Positions 17,071 through 26,579 are shown, numbered from the stretch's first letter. The stretch is 64,000 nt of DNA from Fibrobacterota bacterium (GCA_023412475.1 JAEYNR010000084.1:1-64000), one strand, 5' to 3'. The notes: generated by a model from the letters alone, not told the origin. A program made the numbers and translations.

Positions 17071-17412
17071 CTAACCTATTGCTTCAATTCCTTCTTCTCC
17101 GGTACGGATACGTATACATTGAGGAAGTTCAAGAATAAATATTTTGCCATCACCAATATTGCCAGTTCTGGCCCCCTTAATGATGGCGTTAATAGTTGGG
17201 TTAACAAAGTTCTCGTTTACTGCAATTTCTATTCTGATTTTCTTCATCAGATTTATTTCTATTACACTGCCTCTATAGCTTTCGGTATAACCGCCCTGTT
17301 GTCCGCAACCTATAACATTTGTTACTGTCATTTTACGAACATCAGCTTCCAGAAGTGCCTTTTTGACATCAGGCAACTTTGTCGGTTGAATAACTGCCAC
17401 TACCAGTTTCAT
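17071..17412 (-). CDS. glnK: P-II nitrogen regulatory protein (GlnK type) lacking Tyr51
   Basis: 113 residues, standard length. Seen: Q39 for ATP/Mg binding, YRG at 46-48 of the T-loop, and the C-terminal signatures GARTGNIGDGKIF and RIRTGEEG. At T-loop position 51, where E. coli GlnB/GlnK carry the uridylylated tyrosine, this protein has isoleucine (YRGSVIEIN). It should therefore bind ATP/ADP/2-oxoglutarate but not be uridylylated. P-II proteins of this kind block Amt channels when nitrogen is plentiful. GGGAGG precedes the ATG; its start lies 44 bases inside the end of amt, so the two are coupled and share the sigma-54 promoter. Confidence 0.95.
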   Translation of the reverse strand: MKLVVAVIQPTKLPDVKKALLEADVRKMTVTNVIGCGQQGGYTESYRGSVIEINLMKKIRIEIAVNENFVNPTINAIIKGARTGNIGDGKIFILELPQCIRIRTGEEGIEAIG

Positions 17413-18784
17413 TTCTTGCCTCCCTAAATGATGTTGTATTTTTGGCTGGTATGCTTACCATTAATGGACTGATATCTTCGGTAGTGAAAATCTGGAATCC
17501 GCTGTATCCCTCTAACCCCATTTCACCAATATCAAGACCTTCAATCTCTTCTTCACGTGACACTCTTAACCCGAAAGTAGCCTGGATAATACTCCAGAGA
17601 ATAAATGAGCCAACCAGTACGGTTACTGCAACACTCAGTACGCCTAATATTTGAATTCCAAGTTGGGAAACTCCACCTCCGTAAAAAAGTCCACCGTTAC
17701 CATTGAAATACTTAGGTGTTGCAAAAAGGCCTACAGCTAATGTGCCCCATACACCATTGACAAGGTGAACTGAGAGTGCACCAACTGGATCATCAAGATG
17801 AAATCTGTCAAAAGTGTAAACAGAAAATACTACAATTATTCCGGCGATTAATCCTATAATCAGTGAACCAATTGGAGTGACAACTGCACAAGGAGCTGTT
17901 ATTGCCACCAATCCAGCCAGACAACCATTTATTATCATGGAAAGATCCGGTTTGCCTCTGGAAAGCCATGATGTGATCATAGCTCCTACAATTCCTGTAC
18001 AGGATGCCAATGCAGTGGTCAAAGCAATCCGTGGGACGTTAGCATCCATGGCAAGCTGGCTTCCAGGATTAAATCCAAACCATCCTAACCATAGAATAAA
18101 GCCCCCCAGCGTAGCTAAAGGTATGGAATGACCCAGTATTGCATGCTGTGAGCCATCCTTGCGGTACTTACCAATACGTGGCCCCAGAAGAATAATCCCG
18201 GAAAGGGCACACCAGCCTCCGACTGAATGTACAGTGGTAGATCCTGCAAAATCATAAAAACCGATCTCTGTGAGCCAACCACCACCCCAAATCCAGTGCC
18301 CCGTCAATGGATATATGAATGCCACCATCAGAATTCCGAAAAACAAAAAAGATTTTAATTTTATTCGCTCTGCAACAGTTCCCGATATTATAGAACATCC
18401 TGCAGCGGCAAATGCAAGTTGAAAAAAGAAAAAAACGAAAGTAGGTATATTATCCACCGGGCTGGTTGCAGTCTCATTTACCAGAAAAGAATCTGTTCCA
18501 ATTATTGTTCCCTTTCCAAACATGAATCCGTAACCTACAGCCCAAAATGCAACCGCTGCAATTGCAAAAACGATAAAGTTTTTTGCCAGAATATTAACCA
18601 CATTCTTTGCTCGGCAGAATCCAGTTTCTACAAAAGCAAATCCGGCATTCATGAAAAACACCAGGAATGCTGCTATCAGTACCCATAAAGTATCTACCAT
18701 ATTATAACTGATTCCATCATCAGCTAGTATGGAGCCCGCAGAAGCTATAAGTAGCCAGGTTGCTACTTTACATAGTATTCCCAT
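17369..18784 (-). CDS. amt: Ammonium transporter
   Basis: 471 residues, about eleven transmembrane helices after a cleavable signal (MGILCKVATWLLIASAGSILA). Seen: LVFFMNAGFAFVETG near residue 40, the first pore histidine in VHSVGGW near 185, and the second in VHLVNGVWGTLAVG near 340. It moves ammonium across the inner membrane and is gated by the P-II protein encoded just downstream. GGGAGGATGTAA precedes the ATG. A sigma-54 promoter is centred about 75 bases upstream, and the nearby NifA-like activator is the likely regulator. The C-terminal tail is somewhat long for the family. Confidence 0.96.
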   Translation of the reverse strand: MGILCKVATWLLIASAGSILADDGISYNMVDTLWVLIAAFLVFFMNAGFAFVETGFCRAKNVVNILAKNFIVFAIAAVAFWAVGYGFMFGKGTIIGTDSFLVNETATSPVDNIPTFVFFFFQLAFAAAGCSIISGTVAERIKLKSFLFFGILMVAFIYPLTGHWIWGGGWLTEIGFYDFAGSTTVHSVGGWCALSGIILLGPRIGKYRKDGSQHAILGHSIPLATLGGFILWLGWFGFNPGSQLAMDANVPRIALTTALASCTGIVGAMITSWLSRGKPDLSMIINGCLAGLVAITAPCAVVTPIGSLIIGLIAGIIVVFSVYTFDRFHLDDPVGALSVHLVNGVWGTLAVGLFATPKYFNGNGGLFYGGGVSQLGIQILGVLSVAVTVLVGSFILWSIIQATFGLRVSREEEIEGLDIGEMGLEGYSGFQIFTTEDISPLMVSIPAKNTTSFREARNETGSGSYSTDKVA

Positions 18785-18850
18785 TTACATCCTCCCTAGA
18801 AAAAAACTTTTAAAACAAGATCCCGGGTCAATTGTTATGTCTTGCCATTT

Positions 18851-18868
18851 ATGCAATAAGCATACCAA
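18851..18868 (-). promoter_or_regulatory. Sigma-54 promoter (-24/-12) of amt-glnK
   Basis: On the minus strand TTGGTATGCTTATTGCAT: TGG-TATG-N4-TTGCA fits the sigma-54 consensus TGGYRYRN4TTGCW fully. Transcription would start about 55 bases before the amt ATG. I could not find a clear TGT-N10-ACA activator site between here and 19020. Confidence 0.85.
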
Positions 18869-19022
18869 CTATCATTTGTTTCAAATCTGAAGGATGTGAA
18901 GCTTTTCATGAGACAATTTTGTGTGAAACTTCAAAAATGTATTACAAGAAAGTATCAGAATAGAATGGCAGTTGAAGGAAAAGCCTGAGCACTGAAATAA
19001 TAAAATGGTCAATTGTTACATA

Positions 19023-19180
19023 TCAAATATTTTTGTGGTATTTATGATAATCGATTCTGTATTTGTTGGTTATGTGGAATAACTCTCTTGATGGTTGGAT
19101 AGAGCTTCGCTGCATTTATCTGATTTCCTTTACAGTCTTTCAGTGCCTCAATGATAAGCACTTTCTTAAAGTGGCTGCAT
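19023..19180 (-). pseudogene. Remnant of a second NifA-like regulator (Fis-type HTH end)
   Basis: The minus strand reads LIIEALKDCKGNQINAAKL, then TIKRVI, and after a one-frame slip NKYRIDYHKYHKN and a stop at 19023-19025. The intact regulator next door ends LILDALKDTGGNQSEAAKV, TTKRIIQYKINKYQIDYSRF. The two align along the whole HTH, including the sequence after the frameshift, so this is the decayed end of a tandem duplicate. The upstream portion is not recognisable. It lies between the regulator and amt. Confidence 0.7.
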
Positions 19181-19325
19181 TGTTTTCTACTATACAAGAT
19201 TTTCTGAAATATTCTCTTAGAATATATCAGGTAGTTGGTGGATACAAAAATGTGCAGATAAGATAAAGAAATGAGCAAACCTATTGTTATTTTTAGAAGC
19301 TAAAAAATGCTAATGCATTTTATAA

Positions 19326-20885
19326 TTATTCGCTACGGCGGAAACGTGAGTAATCGATCTGATACTTGTTGATTTTGTACTGGATGATGCGTTTTGTGGT
19401 TCCAAGCACTTTTGCAGCTTCCGACTGATTTCCACCGGTGTCTTTCAGAGCGTCTAAAATCAGGGTGCGTTCATATGCAGCGACCAGATTTTCAAATGAA
19501 TCGTTGCGTTTCCCCTTAGAAACGACATCTTTCATCTGAAGGGTAGGGGGGAGATCTTTACCTTCAATTACGTTTGCGGTGGCAACGATTACCGCTCGTT
19601 CAATCACATTTTCCAACTCTCTGACATTACCAGGCCAGTGATAGGCAGAGAGCATGTCGATGGCCGGAGTTGAGATCCTCTTGATACTTCTATCATGAAG
19701 CTGGCAGTATTTCCTGATGAAATAGTCGGCTAGTAAAAGAACATCTGCACCCCGCTCCCTTAGTGGAGGAAGGGCTAAGCTAAAAACATTAATTCTATAA
19801 AAGAGATCTTCTCTGAAGCGGTTTTCTTTGACATCTGTTTCCAGATCCCGGTTAGTGGCACAGATAAGTCTTACATTAACCCGAATCGAATTAGAACCTC
19901 CCACTCTCTGGAACTCTTTCTCCTGTATCGCTCTAAGAAGACGACCCTGCGCAGGAGGCGACATCTCACCGATCTCATCGAGGAATAAAGTTCCATTATC
20001 AGCCGCTTCGAAACGACCGATTCTTCTGGCTGTAGCACCTGTAAAAGAACCCTTTTCGTGCCCAAAAAGCTCGCTCTCCAGTAAGGATTCAGGAAGTGCA
20101 GCACAATTTACAGCCACAAAAGGTCCCTTGCTACAGGGGCTTTTTTGATGAATAGCTCTGGCAACAAGCTCCTTACCAGTTCCAGTTTCTCCACGTATTG
20201 TAACAGTAGTTAATGAAGGTGCAACCTGCCCGATCTGACGGTACACTTCACGCATTAAGCTGCTGTTACCTATCATCAGATCTGGTTTGCCTTTATCCTC
20301 CAGTGTGCGTCGAAGCTCCAGATTCTCTTTTTCAAGGGCATGAATCCGCTCATAGTCCCGTCTTCTTACCTGAACCACTTGCGCTATCAAATCCGCCACA
20401 GCTTCCAAAAAGCGGAGCTCACCTTCAAGTGTAATCGCATCCTCTACAGCAACTCTGTCTACAGACAGAGCTCCGATTACCAGCTCACCAGTTTTAATTG
20501 GAACACATAAAAAGGCCAGATCGGAATGGTTGAGCCCTTTGCGCGCTCCGGTTCTGTCCAGAAATGTTGGTTCTTCATTAAGAGTAGGAACCGCTATTGG
20601 TCTTCCGGTGGAAACCACCTTGCCGGTTATCCCCTCACCAGGACGATACTTGCCTTTTTTCTTGTTACTCTCAGAAATTCCCCGGGCTACATCAACAGCG
20701 AGTTCCTCGTTATTAGGGCTGAGTATGGTAATCATTCCTCTGTTCATGCCAACGTTATTCTCAAGGATCTCTAAAATTTTGGTCATTACAACTTCAAGAT
20801 TCTGACCGGAGGCAAGATGATGAGCGATTTGATAGAGTGCTGTCAAACCATTAACACTGAGTTCCGTTTTTATTTGTGCTGGCAT
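19326..20885 (-). CDS. Sigma-54-dependent activator, NifA-like (GAF - AAA+ - Fis HTH)
   Basis: 519 residues. GAF domain about 15-185, linker helix with a basic-acidic repeat, AAA+ domain about 205-430 with Walker A GETGTGKE near 232, the sigma-54 contact loop GSFTGA near 276, Walker B GTLFLDEIGE near 297 and SWHWPGNVRELENVIER-type region near 410. A Fis-type HTH is at 480-515. This domain order is that of NifA and FhlA-like activators. There are no nif genes in the window; the sigma-54 promoter of amt-glnK some 500 bases away is the obvious target. The GAF domain, and possibly GlnK, would supply the signal. Genes to either side run in the same direction. Confidence 0.92.
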   Translation of the reverse strand: MPAQIKTELSVNGLTALYQIAHHLASGQNLEVVMTKILEILENNVGMNRGMITILSPNNEELAVDVARGISESNKKKGKYRPGEGITGKVVSTGRPIAVPTLNEEPTFLDRTGARKGLNHSDLAFLCVPIKTGELVIGALSVDRVAVEDAITLEGELRFLEAVADLIAQVVQVRRRDYERIHALEKENLELRRTLEDKGKPDLMIGNSSLMREVYRQIGQVAPSLTTVTIRGETGTGKELVARAIHQKSPCSKGPFVAVNCAALPESLLESELFGHEKGSFTGATARRIGRFEAADNGTLFLDEIGEMSPPAQGRLLRAIQEKEFQRVGGSNSIRVNVRLICATNRDLETDVKENRFREDLFYRINVFSLALPPLRERGADVLLLADYFIRKYCQLHDRSIKRISTPAIDMLSAYHWPGNVRELENVIERAVIVATANVIEGKDLPPTLQMKDVVSKGKRNDSFENLVAAYERTLILDALKDTGGNQSEAAKVLGTTKRIIQYKINKYQIDYSRFRRSE

Positions 20886-20984
20886 TTAACTGAGATTCTC
20901 CATGTACCCAAAAATACTAGTTGACTCATATCTCTTCCAAATAATGAATGCTCAATATCATTCTTTACTATATAAGACATGGTC

Positions 20985-22133
20985 TCAGCCTCTTTTAGGC
21001 GAATCCGTGTGAATGGAAATTGCCTTGGGATCCAAACACAAATTCTTAATGATCTTGTACATCTCATAAGCAGATACATAATAGAGTCTGTAACTTTTAC
21101 CATCATTGTACTTGTTTTCCATAAAACTCCACAACTCTGCAAACCCATCTTCGTTAAAAAGGTAGCGGATTGTCTGGTCGATGGCTCCATGGGTAAATAG
21201 TTTGATAAATATATGACCAGGTATTTCTGAGATAGATACAGCGGTTTTTACCCAACAGGTGGCTCTGCCAGGGTGAAATCTTGCAGTATAACTTAAACCA
21301 CCATGTTCAATGGAGGGTAAAATATTATATCTGCGGTTTTTCCAGTTTAAAACCAATGGGCCTTGAATTAACAGGAGATCTTTTTCCGACCAGAAATTTC
21401 TTTTTGCACCATACCCGTGTTCATGGGCTTTGGGTTGTCCAGGTATATCGGCTGCAAAATAGATACTGTTTACTATCGGGGGCTGGGTAATGTCAGGTGC
21501 TGAAGGGAAGGTGAAATCAGCATAACATCCGCTCTCCTTTAATATCGGTATCTCATGATCAACTCCGCAAAATCGTCCATCAGACCGTGAGTTGTTCAGA
21601 GCCCAGTAACCATGAATGAATCCGTAGGTGATATTACCCTGGGAATCTTTCCTGAGAAGACCATGGTGATGAAAAAGGACATCTCTGAACTCTTCGATTT
21701 TACGTTTAAAATTTTGAGGAGAATCGAGGCTGTGTGCAATCAGCAATTCAACATCACAGAAACCATCTTTGTGTAATTTGTAAACTGAATCGAGCAGGTT
21801 GGGACTATAGTCCTGCTCAGAATAGAAGAACGTATGTATTGGATGTCTTCCTCTGAAATCCATGTGTGCACGAGCTATCCGTGGGTACTCCCTGCACCAG
21901 GTTACTACCCGATGTTCAGCAATCTCCTGGGAGACCTTCCCCCAGAATGGTTGATAATGATCACAGATAGCCAGATAAATATTAACAGGCTCATCTTGGA
22001 CTCTGCTGGCTCTAACGGATAAACGACGTGAAACGATGACCCATCTGAACCTGTGTAATGAATTTAGAAGCAGCCAGAGCAAAAAGAACGCTGCCACTAT
22101 TGAGACTGCAATTATTATCCAGCGAAGCATCAC
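20985..22133 (-). CDS. Membrane-anchored exopolysaccharide-locus protein, polysaccharide-deacetylase-like
   Basis: 382 residues. One N-terminal helix (about 5-25) precedes a soluble domain with AICDHYQPFWG near residue 57, AHMDFRGRHPIHTFFYSEQ near 90, FCDVELLIAHSLDS near 125, and a second half containing CGVDHEIPIL and GPLVLNWKNR. The N-terminal half resembles the barrel of NodB-type deacetylases as found in exopolysaccharide loci, but the usual TFDDG motif is replaced, so catalysis is uncertain. It follows asnB in the same direction, with two hairpins in the 116-base gap. Confidence 0.55.
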   Translation of the reverse strand: MMLRWIIIAVSIVAAFFLLWLLLNSLHRFRWVIVSRRLSVRASRVQDEPVNIYLAICDHYQPFWGKVSQEIAEHRVVTWCREYPRIARAHMDFRGRHPIHTFFYSEQDYSPNLLDSVYKLHKDGFCDVELLIAHSLDSPQNFKRKIEEFRDVLFHHHGLLRKDSQGNITYGFIHGYWALNNSRSDGRFCGVDHEIPILKESGCYADFTFPSAPDITQPPIVNSIYFAADIPGQPKAHEHGYGAKRNFWSEKDLLLIQGPLVLNWKNRRYNILPSIEHGGLSYTARFHPGRATCWVKTAVSISEIPGHIFIKLFTHGAIDQTIRYLFNEDGFAELWSFMENKYNDGKSYRLYYVSAYEMYKIIKNLCLDPKAISIHTDSPKRG

Positions 22134-22200
22134 CAGCTCTCAGGCTACCTTTCTCTTGTAAAAAATTATCGGGTATCCTTCTTTTTTAATATGCAAAGAG

Positions 22201-22261
22201 CCTGCCATAGAAGGCAGGATTAAGAGAGGAGCTCAGGACTTTAAAAACTCAGCCCTGAGCT
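22201..22261 (-). terminator. Two hairpins after asnB (attenuation or termination)
   Basis: AGCTCAGG (22230-22237) pairs with CCTGAGCT (22254-22261), overlapping the asnB stop at 22249-22251. CCTGCC (22201-22206) pairs with GGCAGG (22213-22218) around a 6-base loop. On the minus strand the second is followed by CTCTTTGC, a poor U-run, so partial read-through into the next gene is likely. Confidence 0.5.
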
Positions 22262-24291
22262 GAAGATTTGATAGATATGGGTGAACTTGGATTTGTAAGT
22301 GAGTTAACAATAGAGCCTTTTGGAGTACCATTTTCATTGCTGAGTTTTATTTTATCTGAACCAAGTGAGGGAACAAGCTCTGCAATAAAATGATGATACA
22401 AAAGCTGGGTAGAGACTACGGCTGCTACCGCCATCTCATCCACTTCAGATAAACCGGTAGCAGTACTGCTGGCTTTCTGCCTGAGTAATCTAACAGAGTC
22501 GATATCGAAAAGACCGGAGCAATCCAGAGCATCATCGCTAAGCATCAAACTGGAGAGATTATTAGTACTCTCAGAAAAACAAGCAGAAATCGGAGCCCTG
22601 TAGGGTTGTTTGGGCCTGGTAAGAACCTCTGGAGGCACAATCTCCACAAATGCTTTTTTGAGTATATATTTTTCATTAAGCAGATTTAGCTTGAATTGTG
22701 GAGGAATTAATGATGCGAACTCAATTATCTTATGGTCAAGATAAGGAAAACGCCCTTCCACCGAATGTCCCATCATCATGCGATCACCCTGAGATGACAG
22801 AAGATAACCGGACATGAAAAGCGAGATCTCTATATATTGTGCCTGACAAAGCGGATCCCAGTTGACAATTTGAGGGTCTGCGAAGGCAACAAGCTCCTCA
22901 TGGATATTCTGCATATCAAAAGAGCTGCGATACTTTTGTGCAAAGAACTTTTTTATTCTCGAAGTGTTGAACCAGCGTATTAAATGTGAATAAAACGGAT
23001 TTGTCGTATCGGTTAGTTGTTTTTTAAAGAAGCTCTGCCAGAAACGATTATCCTTATCCGTGCCAACGTAAGGATATATACGGGAGAGAAGAGCGGGCCG
23101 CAATCTCGAAGAGGGAAATTTTGCCCAAAACCTGCGGATGCGGTTTTCTTTGAAAATATTATATCCACCGAAGATTTCATCGGCCCCCTCTCCGGTAAGA
23201 ACAACTTTGATATGATTGCCATGCACCAGTCCGGAAAGGGCGAACAGCGGAGCTGGTGCAGTGCGGATCAAAGGTATTTCGGAGTGCCAGATAACTTCAG
23301 AAAATTCCTTTCCAATATCCCGGTAACTGACCTCCACATTGCGGTGGTCGGTCTTGAGAAATTGCACCATAGCATTTTGGAAATTACGTTCATCAAAAGC
23401 AGAATCATTGAAAGAAACAGAAAAGGTGATCAGATCCCGGTTGTGATATTTTTTGACCAGAGCCGAGATAACAGAGGAATCCAGCCCCCCGCTTAGATAT
23501 GCAGCAACTGGGACATCGGAGCGCAAGCGCAGCTTCACTGCATCATATAAAAGCTCCTGTAGCTGCTTCTTGTAATACTCCAGCGGTTTTTGCTCATACT
23601 GACCCTTATTGGGAAAACTCAGTTTCCAGTAACAGATTAATTGCTCAGTTTCTGCAGTGACTTTTAAAAGATGACCGGGCCTAAGCTCGGTAATCCCTTT
23701 GAATACAGTTCTGGGAGGAACGGGTACCCAGAGGGTAAAGACCTGCTCTAGCCCGGTGAAATCAAATTCAGGGTGCACTACAGGATGACAGAATATGGAT
23801 TTGATCTCGGATCCAAACAGAAAAACACCATTTTCAGACCGTGTGTAATACAAAGGGCAAATTCCTACTCTATCCCGTACTAATAATAAGGTACGTTTGC
23901 GTTTATCCCACAGAGCAATGGCAAATTGACCGTTGAGATGCGTGGCGAATTTCTCACCGTATTCCTCATATAGATGAACCAGTACCTCAGTATCGGATCT
24001 GGAACGAAAATGGTGTCCCTTAGTTTTTAGAAAACTCATCAGTTCGAGATAATTGAATATTTCTCCATTGAAAACAACCCATATGCTGCCATCTTCATTA
24101 CACATCGGCTGCTTGCCATCGGCAATATCAATAATACTGAGCCGGCGCTGGCCCAGCCCGATGCCATTTTCTACATAAAAGCCTTCATCATCCGGACCAC
24201 GGTAATCAAAGGCTCTGGTCATATTCTGCAGATGACCAATGTTAACTGCAAAGGATGGATCTGGATGAAAAATGCCTGCAATCCCACACAT
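22249..24291 (-). CDS. asnB: Asparagine synthase (glutamine-hydrolysing), exopolysaccharide-locus type
   Basis: 680 residues. The class II glutaminase domain starts MCGIAGIF with the nucleophile Cys2 exposed by Met removal, and includes FNGEIFN near residue 74 and RSDTEVLVHLYEEYGE. The synthetase domain has the ATP pyrophosphatase loop AAYLSGGLDSSVIS near 262 and GEGADEIFGGY near 370. It transfers glutamine ammonia to a carboxylate; in exopolysaccharide clusters the acceptor may be a sugar acid or cell-surface component instead of aspartate. It starts 2 bases after the Wzz-kinase gene, so it belongs to that operon. A C-terminal tail of about 40 polar residues is extra. Confidence 0.92.
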   Translation of the reverse strand: MCGIAGIFHPDPSFAVNIGHLQNMTRAFDYRGPDDEGFYVENGIGLGQRRLSIIDIADGKQPMCNEDGSIWVVFNGEIFNYLELMSFLKTKGHHFRSRSDTEVLVHLYEEYGEKFATHLNGQFAIALWDKRKRTLLLVRDRVGICPLYYTRSENGVFLFGSEIKSIFCHPVVHPEFDFTGLEQVFTLWVPVPPRTVFKGITELRPGHLLKVTAETEQLICYWKLSFPNKGQYEQKPLEYYKKQLQELLYDAVKLRLRSDVPVAAYLSGGLDSSVISALVKKYHNRDLITFSVSFNDSAFDERNFQNAMVQFLKTDHRNVEVSYRDIGKEFSEVIWHSEIPLIRTAPAPLFALSGLVHGNHIKVVLTGEGADEIFGGYNIFKENRIRRFWAKFPSSRLRPALLSRIYPYVGTDKDNRFWQSFFKKQLTDTTNPFYSHLIRWFNTSRIKKFFAQKYRSSFDMQNIHEELVAFADPQIVNWDPLCQAQYIEISLFMSGYLLSSQGDRMMMGHSVEGRFPYLDHKIIEFASLIPPQFKLNLLNEKYILKKAFVEIVPPEVLTRPKQPYRAPISACFSESTNNLSSLMLSDDALDCSGLFDIDSVRLLRQKASSTATGLSEVDEMAVAAVVSTQLLYHHFIAELVPSLGSDKIKLSNENGTPKGSIVNSLTNPSSPISIKSSAQG

Positions 24292-24293
24292 AA

Positions 24294-26579
24294 TCAGTCC
24301 ACTTCGTATTTGTAACTGGTGTATTGATAATATTCGGTATGCTTATAAGGTGCCCCGTTTAACACTACTCCCATGATCCGCTTGCGCAGACCTGGAAACT
24401 CCTTTATCTTTCTGTTAAGTTCTGCAATGTCTGTATGCATGGCTTTTACCACAAAGATATATCTGGGAAAAATATCCTGAACACTGATTGCATCGGTAGT
24501 GACCGCTACCGGCGGTGTGTCAAGTATAATTACCTCAAACTCATTGGAAAGAATATCAATAAGATTTCTGAACCTTGGTGAATTGAGGTGCTCGGTTGAG
24601 TTGACAATAGTTGAGCCGGCTCCCAGGAGTTTCAGATACTGGATATGTGTAGACTGCAACACTGGCTGTAGAAGAACCGGACTGAGTGAAACGTTGCTAA
24701 GAAGAATAGAAGATAACCCGGGATTTTTGGGAAGCCCAAAGTGCTGATGCTGGATACCTCTTCGCAAATCTCCATCGATAAGCAGGGTTGAGATTTTCTG
24801 CTGGGCCAAGGTAATTGCCAGATTGGCTGCGGTAAAGGATTTACCTTCTCCGATTCCCAGACTGGTTATAAGAATCCGTTTCTTTTTAATATCATTAAAG
24901 CCCAGAAGAATCTTTGCGCGCAAAGAACGGAATGTCTCATCTGCAAAATTATGGGAATAATCCGCAGTCACCAGTTTCTCATCTACCGCTTTTCCGAAGC
25001 TGTTTGATTTGGCCCAGTTGCCCTTAACCGGAATCGATTCTAAAACTATCAGATCGGTCATCCTTCGCAGATCTTTTTCGGTTCTGGCAGTACCATCGAA
25101 AAAGTCCATAGCTATAACTGGTCCTACCCCCAGGGCTAATCCCAGAAACAGCCCCAATCCTACTATAAACAGAAGTGTTTTAAAATCCATTTTTGGCTCG
25201 GGAACCACTGCATAGTCCACCACATTAACATCCCCTACCGCAACCCCATGTGCTATCTGCGCTTCGTTATACCTGCCAAGCACACCTGCAAAAATTTGCG
25301 CAGCTACATCGTGGTTTCTCTGCAGCTTTGAAAGGTGAAGCTCTTTTGCGGGAAGTGTGGCGATTTCAGAGCTGAGCTTACCTATTCTGTTTTTATTCTG
25401 AGCGAATTTTCTATTAAGGTCGTTTTGAAGACCATTAAGGGCATTTTGCACATCATGGCCAAACACCCGAATATTTTCCATATTTTTGAGGATAAACATG
25501 TGATTAGGTGCATACTGTAATGTAAGACGCTGATTTTCCTGTTCAAGTTTATTCAGCTCTGCATTGAGCCCTTCTGCGGTAGCGGTTTGGAATCTGGTCA
25601 GAAATGAAACCATTTCATTAAGTAGAGCCAAGCGGTTGGAGTCAGAAACAGAAGAGTAACGCTCAATTAGGCCTTGAGCCTGGAATAAGGTAGATTTTAT
25701 TTCTGCTTCAGTTTCTCTTAAGTCCATAAGGGCTATCGGAGGTGCAAATGCGTCAGCCATGCCTACTGTGGGGTATCTCTCCCGGTATTTACGGACAGAA
25801 TATTCTGCCTGAAGCATCTCTTTGCGGGCAGTCTGTAGCTGCTTTTCCAAAGCAGAAATCAGAATGCCGATTCTTTTCTGTTTTGTAGTGGTGTTTTCAG
25901 CGGCGAAATCAACAGCAATGGTGTTAATGATTGCAGTAATCATTTCATAGTCTTTTCCATTCATACTTATAGCCAGCACCATGCCATCTCTGGAAGCAGC
26001 TCTGGCTACCATGTTATCCACAATGTAATCCACTGCATCTCTGGTTCTGGTTACAGTAAATTTTACATTGAAAGGAGAAGATAGAAATTCTTGAGACCAG
26101 CGCAGATAAAGGCCAGAAATCGATAATTTTTCGAGAGAAGATACATCTGCACTATGAACTATTCTTTTTTGTCCTGAATTGTCTGTAAAGTAGAGCTTAA
26201 AGTTCTGATTTTTTATTTTTAACTGGTAATCTCCAGGATCTGCATCGATCTCAACTGCTACAGAATCAAAGATCATGGACCGGGGGTGCTTGGAAACCCG
26301 CAACTGCAGCGCCAGCTTTCGAACCACCTTTTCCAGAAATGTCCGACTCTTTACCAGCACAGCTTTGGCCTCCGGCCCAAGTGTGACTCTTTCGTCAACA
26401 GCACTGAGTTCATCAGGATCATCAAAATGCAGAATGGCTGTGGCACTTAGCTGCGGTTTTGCCACTCCCAGTTTATTTATTGCCACAAACCAGGCTGCAA
26501 TAACGACAAAAAATATTGGAAGAATAAACCACAATTTACGCCAAATAAGATGGACGTAATGGTCCAATTGACGTTTCAT
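24294..26579 (-). CDS. Wzz chain-length domain fused to BY-kinase (tyrosine autokinase)
   Basis: 761 residues from the ATG at 26579. Wzz domain with helices near residues 18-38 and 475-500 flanking a large periplasmic coiled-coil region. The cytoplasmic kinase has Walker A SLGIGEGKSFTAANLA, Walker A' LLIDGDLRRG and Walker B VIILDTPPV, and ends in a tyrosine cluster (YKHTEYYQYTSYKYE). Such fusions set polysaccharide chain length, cycling between phosphorylated and dephosphorylated states. Start choice: a TTG at 26654 gives 25 more residues of atypical sequence behind AGGGA; the ATG at 26579 starts the usual short N-terminal tail before the helix. Between the Wza-like gene and asnB. Confidence 0.92.
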   Translation of the reverse strand: MKRQLDHYVHLIWRKLWFILPIFFVVIAAWFVAINKLGVAKPQLSATAILHFDDPDELSAVDERVTLGPEAKAVLVKSRTFLEKVVRKLALQLRVSKHPRSMIFDSVAVEIDADPGDYQLKIKNQNFKLYFTDNSGQKRIVHSADVSSLEKLSISGLYLRWSQEFLSSPFNVKFTVTRTRDAVDYIVDNMVARAASRDGMVLAISMNGKDYEMITAIINTIAVDFAAENTTTKQKRIGILISALEKQLQTARKEMLQAEYSVRKYRERYPTVGMADAFAPPIALMDLRETEAEIKSTLFQAQGLIERYSSVSDSNRLALLNEMVSFLTRFQTATAEGLNAELNKLEQENQRLTLQYAPNHMFILKNMENIRVFGHDVQNALNGLQNDLNRKFAQNKNRIGKLSSEIATLPAKELHLSKLQRNHDVAAQIFAGVLGRYNEAQIAHGVAVGDVNVVDYAVVPEPKMDFKTLLFIVGLGLFLGLALGVGPVIAMDFFDGTARTEKDLRRMTDLIVLESIPVKGNWAKSNSFGKAVDEKLVTADYSHNFADETFRSLRAKILLGFNDIKKKRILITSLGIGEGKSFTAANLAITLAQQKISTLLIDGDLRRGIQHQHFGLPKNPGLSSILLSNVSLSPVLLQPVLQSTHIQYLKLLGAGSTIVNSTEHLNSPRFRNLIDILSNEFEVIILDTPPVAVTTDAISVQDIFPRYIFVVKAMHTDIAELNRKIKEFPGLRKRIMGVVLNGAPYKHTEYYQYTSYKYEVD

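Noticed and set aside
19042..19278. 78-residue minus-strand ORF as an intact small regulator
   Set aside because: Only the last part is HTH-like and the match continues in another frame, so it is a pseudogene remnant.
23017..23496. 159-residue plus-strand ORF
   Set aside because: Antisense of asnB, which has the full catalytic motifs.
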